A stretch of DNA of 64,000 nt, taken from contig NZ_VWOX01000003.1 of the NCBI RefSeq assembly GCF_008629675.1, positions 496,001 through 560,000 of the forward strand, in the 5' to 3' direction. The stretch comes from Roseiconus nitratireducens (GTDB lineage Bacteria; Planctomycetota; Planctomycetia; Pirellulales; Pirellulaceae). The notes beneath the pieces were generated by a model that was not told the DNA's origin, made no database searches, and worked only from the letters and a program-made list of their open reading frames with translations. The position numbers were made by a program, and so were the translations under genes. Shown here in pieces: positions 9,049 to 16,209 of this stretch. How positions within the stretch are numbered: the first letter of the stretch is position 1; each line of letters opens with the position of its first letter.

Positions 9049-11628
9049 ATGTCCTTGGAAAGGTACCGCCAGAAACGGAACTTCGATCAAACGCCGGAAC
9101 CCGATCCGGGCAGTGGCCGCGGGGCAGACCGCTCGCGAAAACCTGATCGCTTTGTGATCCACAAACACGGCGCGTCGACGTTGCACTTTGATCTGCGGCT
9201 GGAACACGACGGCGTCCTGAAGTGCTGGGCCATCCCCCGCGGACCCAGCATTGATCCGGCGACGCGACGGTTGGCCGTGCAAACCGAGGACCATCCGGTT
9301 AGCTATTTGGATTTTGAAGGGGTTATCCCGGAGGGCAACTATGGCGCCGGTCCGATGATGATCTGGGACGCCGGAACCTGGACCGGACGAGACTCCTTCG
9401 ATCAAGGTCTGCGTGAAGGAAGCTGTTCCATCGAGTTGCAGGGGCACCGGCTGAAAGGCAGATGGAAATTGATTCGGACCGGCGGCCTCGATAGCGACCA
9501 GTGGCTGATGATCCGCAAAAAGGACACCAGCGATCTCAATCACGTCACGGGATCACCCCGCGAGCCAACCATCACCCAACGCACCAGTCTGGTCAGCGGC
9601 AAGACGCTCAAGCAATTGACCGCCGACCCAACAACTTCCGCCCCGCCAAGTTCCGCCGCGTCGCAACCACCGGCCCAACGACCTTCGGACCAAATTCCAT
9701 CTGGTCCCACGTTGGACCAGTTGCCCGACATCCAGCCGATGCTGCCAACGCCGGTTGAACGACCGCCCGAGGGAGACAACTGGCTGCACGAGTTGAAACT
9801 GGATGGGTACCGGATGCAGATCCGCTTGGCTGCCGATGGAGTTCAATTGCTGACCCGTAACGGGATCGATTGGACCGATCGGCTGAACGTCATCGCGGAC
9901 GATCTTGCCGGCTTGAGAATCATCTCTGGAATCCTGGATGGCGAATTGGTCGCCTTGGACTCTCAGGGCCGCGCCGACTTCGGGGCGTTGCAAGCGGCGT
10001 TCCGGAATAACCAGACCGGTGCATTGGTCCTGTTCGTGTTCGACCTGCTGTACCTGAACGGCACCAGGCTGACCGAAGAACCGCTGCTAAAACGCAAGCA
10101 ACAGTTGGAACCGATCGTCCGGTCGGCCGACCTGCCAAGAGTCCAGTACCTCGATCACACCTTTCACTCCGGAGCAGCGTTCTTGCAGCAGTGCGCCGCA
10201 AGGGACTTGGAAGGCGTTGTTTCCAAACGGAGTGACAAACCCTACCGCGGAGGTCGAACTCGGTACTGGGTGAAGACCAAGTGTCATTACGAAGATCGAT
10301 TCGTCATCGGGGGGTTTGCTCGTTCGGCCGATGCCGTTGGAGGACTTGGCGCGATCGCCGTCGGCTATCGATCACCCGACGGCGGACTGGTCGAATGCGG
10401 CAAGGTCGGCGGCGGATGGACCGAAGCGACCGGGCAGGCGTTGATCGAACGCTTGGAAAAACAAATCCGATCGGACTGTCCGTTTGATCGTTGTCCGGAA
10501 GGCGATCTGACTTGGGTCGTTCCGAATGTCGTTGTCAGCCTTTCGTTTGGCGGGACCACCCGCGACGGGCGTCTGCGTCACGCGAAACTGCTGACGGTTC
10601 ACAACGCTTTGCCGGTGGAAAGCACCACGCGTCAGACGGTCCGATCCGAATTTGCCCCCCGACATGCATCCCCGGAGCCGACGATGACCGGTCGTCCAAG
10701 CCTGTCCAAGCAGATGCGTGCATCCGGACCACAGTCCGATCCAACATCGGGTGGGGCGTCGCTTGCAGAGGCTTTGGCGGGACTGGAGATGAAAATCACC
10801 AGCCCGGACCGCGTGCTTTTTCCCGACGCGACCATCACCAAGGCGGAGACGATCGGTTACCTGGTCCAGGTCAGCCGTTGGATCCTGCCGCATCTGCGTG
10901 ATCGGCCGGTCAGCCTGGTCCGCTGCCCGCAGGGCATCGGCGGCGAATCCTTTTTCCAACGGCATCCGCGACCAGGCACGCCGGCGCCGATTCGTCGTTT
11001 GCCGTTGCCCGAAGAAACTCGGTCGTACCTCCACATTGAAGACTTGGCGGGATTGATCGCGGCCGCCCAGATGAACGTGATCGAGTTTCATCCCTGGGGC
11101 TCTCGGCGGGACCGAATCGATCGCCCTGATCGATTGGTCTTCGACCTGGATCCGGACTCGACCGTCGTGTGGCCCCAAGTGATTGACGCGGCGTGGATCG
11201 TCCGTGAAACACTTGACCGTCGTGGGCTGCGGTCGTTCGTCAAAACCACCGGAGGGCACGGCTTGCATGTCGTGGTGCCGATCGAGCGGCGGTACGACTG
11301 GGATCGAGCTGCGGCGTGGTGCCGCTCCGTCGCACGACAGATCGCCGCGGATTCCGACGACCGATTCACCACGCAATCGTCGAAAAAACTGCGGCAGGGG
11401 AAAATCTATCTGGACCATTTGAGAAACCGCCGTGGGGCAACCGCCATCGCCCCCTATTCGCTTCGCGCCCGCCGCGGGGCTCCCGTCGCTGTTCCGTTGG
11501 CTTGGGATGAACTGTCGCAGACCGAATCATCGGCCGATTGGACGATGCGAACGTTGCCGGACCGTCTGCGAACTTTGGCGGAGGATCCCTGGGAAGAACT
11601 GGCTACCGTTCGTCAACGGTTGAAATGA
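9049..11628 (+). CDS. ligD: multidomain DNA ligase D (NHEJ)
   Basis: An 859-residue ATP-dependent NHEJ ligase with domain order phosphoesterase, ligase, polymerase. The phosphoesterase domain covers about 30-165 (FVIHKHGASTLHFDLRLEHD). The adenylation domain covers about 225-520, with catalytic Lys250 in motif I KLDGYR and the LEGVVSKR block near 388-394. The polymerase/primase domain covers about 580-855, with metal-binding Asp699/Asp701 in VFDLDPD. It should process and seal double-strand breaks held by Ku. A Pro/Ser/Thr linker (195-222) and a polar linker (530-570) separate the domains. The order matches the Pseudomonas-type enzyme rather than the mycobacterial one. It converges on, and overlaps by 26 bp, a minus-strand BRCT/TPR gene that follows ku. 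No Shine-Dalgarno is visible before the ATG. Confidence 0.96.
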   Translation: MSLERYRQKRNFDQTPEPDPGSGRGADRSRKPDRFVIHKHGASTLHFDLRLEHDGVLKCWAIPRGPSIDPATRRLAVQTEDHPVSYLDFEGVIPEGNYGAGPMMIWDAGTWTGRDSFDQGLREGSCSIELQGHRLKGRWKLIRTGGLDSDQWLMIRKKDTSDLNHVTGSPREPTITQRTSLVSGKTLKQLTADPTTSAPPSSAASQPPAQRPSDQIPSGPTLDQLPDIQPMLPTPVERPPEGDNWLHELKLDGYRMQIRLAADGVQLLTRNGIDWTDRLNVIADDLAGLRIISGILDGELVALDSQGRADFGALQAAFRNNQTGALVLFVFDLLYLNGTRLTEEPLLKRKQQLEPIVRSADLPRVQYLDHTFHSGAAFLQQCAARDLEGVVSKRSDKPYRGGRTRYWVKTKCHYEDRFVIGGFARSADAVGGLGAIAVGYRSPDGGLVECGKVGGGWTEATGQALIERLEKQIRSDCPFDRCPEGDLTWVVPNVVVSLSFGGTTRDGRLRHAKLLTVHNALPVESTTRQTVRSEFAPRHASPEPTMTGRPSLSKQMRASGPQSDPTSGGASLAEALAGLEMKITSPDRVLFPDATITKAETIGYLVQVSRWILPHLRDRPVSLVRCPQGIGGESFFQRHPRPGTPAPIRRLPLPEETRSYLHIEDLAGLIAAAQMNVIEFHPWGSRRDRIDRPDRLVFDLDPDSTVVWPQVIDAAWIVRETLDRRGLRSFVKTTGGHGLHVVVPIERRYDWDRAAAWCRSVARQIAADSDDRFTTQSSKKLRQGKIYLDHLRNRRGATAIAPYSLRARRGAPVAVPLAWDELSQTESSADWTMRTLPDRLRTLAEDPWEELATVRQRLK

Positions 11629-12859
11629 CGCCCCGCTGACAGCGGTCGCGCGCGTAACGCCCGTGCTCGGTTTCACCGTCGAACTGCAGATACTGTCGCC
11701 ACATCAGTCTCGCGCGGGCGAATTGCCCGCGTTCTTCCAGGATGTCGGCGGCGTTGAAGTAAGCGTCGGCATACTCTCGGTCCTGATCGATGGCATTTTC
11801 GATGGCCCGCGTCGCTTCGTCCAACCGTCCCAAATCGGCCAGGGAGAGCGCGTAATTGTTCCAAACGTTGGCACGGGTCGAATCGACCGAGAGTGACCGA
11901 CGATAGCAGGCCACGGCGGTCTCAATTTGCCCGGACGCCCGCAACAGGTTTGCCAGATTGAATAGTGCTGCGGGATCCGACCCGAATCGATCCAGCCAGT
12001 TTTGGTAGGCGTCGATCGCCCGTTCCGGATCGGCCGTTTCCAAGGTGGTCGCCAATGCGAACGCCACGTCCGGATCTGTTTGGCGCGGCACCGATTCGTC
12101 CCACCGGACCGACTCATCCAGGCACGCGACATCCGATTCGAACGCTTCGAACGAAAACCGCCGTTGTCCGTTTCCTTCGATCAGGGTCCCGTCGGGTCCC
12201 CGGGCGACGAGAGCTTGCCCCAAACGCTGAACTTCCAGGCAGGCGCCGTCGCTGTCGGGCAGCAAACGTCGGATCCGACCAAGGTTGATTGCCAACGTTT
12301 GCAAGCTGCATCCGTCGGCAAGCATCCGCCACAGATCGCGGATGGATGCGATCTGCTGGAAACTGAACATCGGCACGCCGTGCCGCACTTCCTTCGGCGC
12401 GATCAACCCCGCTTCGACCCAGCGGCGAATCCGCAAGCCAGAAACCTGAACCATGTCACTGATCTGCTCGACCGTGTACAGTCGCCGCAGTCCGTGATCA
12501 ATCTCCGACACCCCGACGCGTTCCAAGAAGGTCGCTTCGTTGATGATCTCCAGGGGGTATCCCTTGCGTTTCCAATTGGCGGCGCGACGCAGGTTGCGCG
12601 TCGGCTGGCCGGATCGCTTCAACGGCCAACCGTCGCTGCCGACGACCAACACCGATGTTCTGCGGCTGACGTGGTCGGTGGGTGTGGCCCCCAAGGCAAC
12701 GATGAGTCGTCGGACGGCTCCGCGGTCCATCGAAGCGAAACGTCCCGTCAGCGCAATGCGTTTTCCGCGGAACGGACTGGATTCACGGGACAGAACGTGA
12801 TTTCGCTGGGCCACTCGATCAGCCTGACTTCTTTTTGGTCGCCTTCTTGCGTCCGCCAC
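11603..12859 (-). CDS. BRCT - MerR-type HTH - TPR fusion protein in NHEJ locus
   Basis: A 418-residue soluble protein with three modules. A BRCT domain (about 27-115) shows FRGKRIALTGRFASMDR and GATPTDHVSRRTSVLVVG. A MerR-like winged HTH (about 126-200) shows LYTVEQISDMVQVSGLRIRRW. TPR-like helices run about 265-400 (AIDAYQNWLDRFGSDPAALFNLANLL and following repeats). It is encoded directly downstream of ku on the same strand, its 5' end overlapping the ku 3' end by 41 bp, and its 3' end overlaps ligD by 26 bp. The start is uncertain: GTG 12859 (used) or GTG 12814, neither with a clear ribosome site; the BRCT begins after both. Position suggests an accessory end-joining factor or a regulator of the locus. 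This is inference, since I do not know a characterised homologue. Confidence 0.82.
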   Translation of the reverse strand: MADARRRPKRSQADRVAQRNHVLSRESSPFRGKRIALTGRFASMDRGAVRRLIVALGATPTDHVSRRTSVLVVGSDGWPLKRSGQPTRNLRRAANWKRKGYPLEIINEATFLERVGVSEIDHGLRRLYTVEQISDMVQVSGLRIRRWVEAGLIAPKEVRHGVPMFSFQQIASIRDLWRMLADGCSLQTLAINLGRIRRLLPDSDGACLEVQRLGQALVARGPDGTLIEGNGQRRFSFEAFESDVACLDESVRWDESVPRQTDPDVAFALATTLETADPERAIDAYQNWLDRFGSDPAALFNLANLLRASGQIETAVACYRRSLSVDSTRANVWNNYALSLADLGRLDEATRAIENAIDQDREYADAYFNAADILEERGQFARARLMWRQYLQFDGETEHGRYARDRCQRGVISTVDER

Positions 12860-13721
12860 GTGATTTCACATTCGCGGCAGCCTTTCGAGCCGGCTTGGAT
12901 TTCTTTGCCGCACTGGAGGCGGATCGCTTTTCGGGAACCGGTATCTGCTCCAAGCTGGCTTTCAGCGCATCCATCAGATTGATCACCTGTGGCTCGTCGG
13001 CCTGCGGCGCGGACACCAATTCTTCACCCTCAATGCGGGCCTCAATCAATTCACTCAAACGTTCCGTGTAAGCATCCTGGTAATCATTCAGGTCCCAGTC
13101 TTCCCGACGCAGTCCCTCCATCAGCTGCTTGGTCAATTTCAGCTCCTGGCCGGACACCTCGCCGTCGACGACTTCGTCTTGAAATGACGATGGCTGCTTG
13201 ATCTTGCTTTTGTACTCCAACACATTCATCGTCAACAACTGCTCCTGGGGCCGGATGACGACCAGTTGTTCTCGATTGCTCATGATGACTTCGGCGATCG
13301 CCAACAGGTTCTCCTCCCGTAAAGCATCCCGGATCAGCCGATAGGGTTTCTGGGCGATTGGACCGTCGGGGACCAGGTAGTATGACTTGCCCGCATAATA
13401 GGTCGCATCGATCTCGTCTTGGGACACAAACGCATCAACGTCGATCGCCTTGTCGCCCTTGGGACGCAGTTGCTTCAGATCGTCCGGGTCGATCACGACG
13501 TACTGGTCCTTCGCGAATTGGTACCCGGAAACGATCTCGTCATTGGGCACCGGGCCGTGGACGGGACACACCTTCTGGTAGCGGATTCGGTTGTGGCAAT
13601 CCTCGTGCAGCTGGTTCAAATGGATGTCGCCACCGCCACTGGCCGTTGCCGTGTAGGCTTTGACGGGAACCGAGACGAGACTGACGCGGAGGTAACCTTT
13701 CCAGCTGGAGCGGGCAGCCAT
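12819..13721 (-). CDS. ku: Ku DNA end-binding protein
   Basis: A 300-residue bacterial Ku homodimer subunit: the start reads MAARSSWKGYLRVSLVSVPV and the central beta-barrel includes QLHEDCHNRIRYQKVCPVHG. It would ring-load on double-strand break ends and recruit LigD. I prefer ATG 13721 because the Ku fold starts right there; the open frame extends to 13796 without conserved sequence. The tail after about residue 265 is a Lys/Ala/Arg-rich extension (KSKPARKAAANVKSRGGRKK), as seen in Ku proteins with nonspecific DNA-binding tails. Its last 41 bp overlap the downstream BRCT-MerR-TPR gene, and ligD faces it from the other side. Confidence in the family is very high. Confidence 0.95.
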   Translation of the reverse strand: MAARSSWKGYLRVSLVSVPVKAYTATASGGGDIHLNQLHEDCHNRIRYQKVCPVHGPVPNDEIVSGYQFAKDQYVVIDPDDLKQLRPKGDKAIDVDAFVSQDEIDATYYAGKSYYLVPDGPIAQKPYRLIRDALREENLLAIAEVIMSNREQLVVIRPQEQLLTMNVLEYKSKIKQPSSFQDEVVDGEVSGQELKLTKQLMEGLRREDWDLNDYQDAYTERLSELIEARIEGEELVSAPQADEPQVINLMDALKASLEQIPVPEKRSASSAAKKSKPARKAAANVKSRGGRKKATKKKSG

Positions 13722-14142
13722 GATGTTGCACCGGGGCGGAGTGAATGTCGGGACAGACGCACCGGCCGGTCCTCCCATTCCGCGTCGCTGCATCACCGTC
13801 TGAAATCAACCGGTCTATGCTAGCAAAAACAATGCCATGCGGATCTGCCGGCAGGAGGAAATCGCACTCTCGTTCCCGGGCTCCCGCCCGGGAACGCATT
13901 GCTCCCGCCCAGGAACGCACGGAACGCTGGCTTCGCCAGCTCCTCCGTCAGGGGTTGGCCGGCAGAGCCGGCGAGACAGCCGGTTCCAAGGCGGGAGCCT
14001 TGGAACCAGAGGGGGGACTCGCTCACTCCGAGTGGTCTGTGCTTCCAAGCCGCCCCCATGAAAAGAGCGTTGATCCCTGCAGGAAGGATCAACGCTCCGG
14101 GATGTGCCGTCGTCGACGACCGAGTCTTGCCGAACGTCACCG
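13722..14142. other. intergenic region carrying a hairpin cassette
   Basis: No gene is supported between ku and the lipoprotein gene. The apparent ORFs on both strands are created by the composite hairpin repeat at 13871-14009. The ku promoter should lie between its start and that repeat. Confidence 0.5.
13871..14009. repeat. composite hairpin cassette, family A, single copy
   Basis: Begins with a perfect 11-bp stem (CGTTCCCGGGC, loop TCCC, GCCCGGGAACG; 13871-13896), followed by CTGGCTTCGCCAG, a GCCGGCAGAGCCGGC stem and a closing stem around CCAAGGCGGGAGCCTTGG. Related copies are at 16080-16180, 47486-47974 and 56423-56730. Confidence 0.8.
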
Positions 14143-14586
14143 TCAGGTTTCGGCGTCCACGATCTTGAAGTCCACTTTGTTCTCTCCGCTGGCAACCTCG
14201 ACGGTGCTCGGTTCCAGGGCCACCGCTCCGCCGCCCCCGTTGCGTTTGGGACGCACCAAGCCGGGGTCGCCCGGTTTGGCCTTGGCGATCTCGAATCGGA
14301 TCCGGTGGGTCCCCGTCAACGCGCCGGGGACGTTTGGCAGGTAGTACACCTCGAACCGTCCCTGCTCGTCGGTCAGGGCCAACGAAGGGCGACCTCCGGC
14401 TTCGGGGATGAATTCGATGCTCCCGTTCTTTACCGGTTCACCGTCCATCGTCAGGACCCCGGTGACCTGCCCCAGTTCCGGACCGGATGATCCGCAACCG
14501 GAAACAGAAACGATCATCATGGTCGCCGCGATGCCGAGTGCAACGTGGCGAAACGCGTTGCCGCGATTGATCCGTGTGGTGCTCAT
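14143..14586 (-). CDS. small lipoprotein of DUF1559 operon
   Basis: A 147-residue lipoprotein: the N-terminal hydrophobic stretch ends in VSGCGSSG, a plausible lipobox with lipidated Cys31. The mature part is a short carboxypeptidase-regulatory-like beta-sandwich (GQVTGVLTMDGEPVKNGSIE, LTDEQGRFEVYYLPN) seen in many planctomycete surface proteins. It starts 3 bp after the stop of the upstream DUF1559 gene, so the two form an operon, a very common planctomycete pairing. Function is unknown; it is probably an envelope-attached structural or binding protein. Confidence 0.85.
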   Translation of the reverse strand: MSTTRINRGNAFRHVALGIAATMMIVSVSGCGSSGPELGQVTGVLTMDGEPVKNGSIEFIPEAGGRPSLALTDEQGRFEVYYLPNVPGALTGTHRIRFEIAKAKPGDPGLVRPKRNGGGGAVALEPSTVEVASGENKVDFKIVDAET

Positions 14587-14588
14587 GT

Positions 14589-15665
14589 TTAGAAGTCCTG
14601 TTTAAAAACGTAGCGATCGGCGCGTCCGTTCAGAGCGGTGAAGATCTTGTCAAAGTCGATGCTGTCGGTGATGAACCGAACAGAGCCGTCCCCCATTAAG
14701 AATTGAACGCCGCCGAGGTGTTGGGAGCGAAAGCCGTTGTGCAGCGTGTGCTCCATGTTCTGAGTCCAGTTGCCCGAGAATAGGCTGTTGTTGGGATACC
14801 GCGGAACGGTCACGTTCGCGGTCATGCCGTAGTAAGCGCCCCACTCGAAGTAGCTGGGGCGTGCCGCCCAAGCCGCTCCGGGGCCGCGTCCTGGACGCGA
14901 ATCTTCCTGCGTTCCGTCAAAGTGGTACAGGAACGCGCTGTGTTCTCCGACCGCGATCGTGTTCGTCAGACCATCCAAAACGCTGGCGAAACGACGCTTC
15001 TGAAACTTGTTGTTCAGAATGGACAGGAAACCGTCATCCTGCAGCCAACCCCACGACCAGGTCGCGGTGCCGGCGTAATAGCGGTCCCAAGAAAACTCAT
15101 TGGATCCAGGCGGGTTGTAGTATCCGACACTCGCCACGTAGTCGGGAATTTGGATCGGATAGACCTCCGGGGCTCCGATGGCCTGGGTGGCATCACTGGC
15201 CGATTGAAAACGTTTCCGCTCCAAGGCGCTGGAAGGACAGTTGTAGGTCGGAACCTCAAGTTTCGACATCACTTCCCAGTTGCGGTTGGGAACGGTCGTC
15301 GTGTCACTGAAATCGGTGCCTTCGAACACCATCTGTTCGAAAGCGGGACCCTGTTCCAGCTGCGGCAAGATGACGGTCAGCCAGGATGGCCCGGAAACCC
15401 AAGGTTCGCCGGACGTATGCGTGTGATCAAAACCGTGATTGGCCGGCATCTGTTTGAAAGCGTCATGGTAATTGTGAATTGCCAGTCCGATCTGCTTCAA
15501 GTTATTGGAGCATTGCATTCGGCGCGCGGCTTCGCGTGCCGATTGCACCGCGGGCAACAGCAATCCGACCATCACGCCGATGATCGCGATCACAACCAGC
15601 AACTCGATCAAAGTAAATGCATGTCGCGCCGCCAGATTCATGCGGCGGTGTGGGCTCGAGGGCAT
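14589..15665 (-). CDS. DUF1559 pseudopilin-like protein
   Basis: A 358-residue protein with a type IV pilin/type II secretion prepilin N-terminus: a short basic leader, then FTLIELLVVIAIIGVMVGLL, the class-III signal cleaved before Phe by a prepilin peptidase. The rest is the DUF1559 domain, with QSAREAARRMQCSNNLKQIG, VGEHSAFL and a C-terminal FLMGDGSVRFI block. DUF1559 proteins are strongly expanded in Planctomycetes and are thought to be surface or secretion-system components. I chose ATG 15665; ATG 15641 is possible and the frame is open to 15755. A family-type lipoprotein gene follows 3 bp downstream. Confidence 0.93.
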   Translation of the reverse strand: MPSSPHRRMNLAARHAFTLIELLVVIAIIGVMVGLLLPAVQSAREAARRMQCSNNLKQIGLAIHNYHDAFKQMPANHGFDHTHTSGEPWVSGPSWLTVILPQLEQGPAFEQMVFEGTDFSDTTTVPNRNWEVMSKLEVPTYNCPSSALERKRFQSASDATQAIGAPEVYPIQIPDYVASVGYYNPPGSNEFSWDRYYAGTATWSWGWLQDDGFLSILNNKFQKRRFASVLDGLTNTIAVGEHSAFLYHFDGTQEDSRPGRGPGAAWAARPSYFEWGAYYGMTANVTVPRYPNNSLFSGNWTQNMEHTLHNGFRSQHLGGVQFLMGDGSVRFITDSIDFDKIFTALNGRADRYVFKQDF

Positions 15666-15907
15666 GTCGGTTTTCAATCCTGTTCTGTTCGGAGTGTGGA
15701 TGTCGTGCTTCTCTGGGAAGCAACGTTTCAATCGCCTGGCGTTGTGCAAAAGCAAGCGGTGGGCCCAAATCCCTTCGCGTTCGGGGGAACGTGCTCAGCC
15801 CCCCTGTCCGCTACACACCGAAGGTGAAAAGAATCGTCCTAATCGAAAGCAAAGGGAGAGCGAAACTTCATCGCCGGCGACGCGTCTTGAAAGTCTTTTT
15901 GAAAACG

Positions 15908-15925
15908 ATGCAAAAAAATTTGCAT
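15908..15925. promoter_or_regulatory. AT-rich inverted repeat upstream of DUF1559 operon
   Basis: ATGCAAA, 4-nt spacer AAAA, TTTGCAT: a perfect 7-bp dyad in a locally AT-rich patch, 243 bp upstream of the DUF1559 start. It could be an operator or part of the promoter; this is inference. Confidence 0.3.
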
Positions 15926-16079
15926 GTCAAGCAAACTGGCGGCTGGCCGCCGCGTCGCGGCTACCCCAACTCGCCTGTTTTCCTCGACTCGCTGCCGCCC
16001 GGTGCCCAACAAACGTGCACACGGCGCGAGGTGTCCCGGCGATGTCATAGCGCGACGGGTCGGACGAGGTCGAGACACT

Positions 16080-16180
16080 CGTTCCCAGATCTCGGCTGGG
16101 AACGCGCTGCAGTGACCCTTCAGGGGTGGCCGGCAGAGCCGGCGAGACAGCCGGTTCCAAGGTCGGAGCCTTGGAACCAG
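16080..16180. repeat. composite hairpin cassette, family A, single copy
   Basis: CGTTCCCAG ... CTGGGAACG (16080-16104), then GCCGGCAGAGCCGGC and a CCAAGGTCGGAGCCTTGG stem. The second half is nearly identical to the copy at 13871-14009, so the two copies flank the DUF1559/lipoprotein operon in the same orientation. Confidence 0.75.
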
Positions 16181-16209
16181 GCGGTGGATCGCCCACGCGG
16201 TGCCGGGGT

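Larger units (their letters stand above)
15666..16209. other. intergenic region with promoter-side inverted repeat and hairpin cassette
   Basis: Upstream of the DUF1559 gene and downstream of the protease gene. It holds an AT-rich perfect inverted repeat at 15908-15925 and a family-A hairpin cassette at 16080-16180. No supported ORF. Confidence 0.5.
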
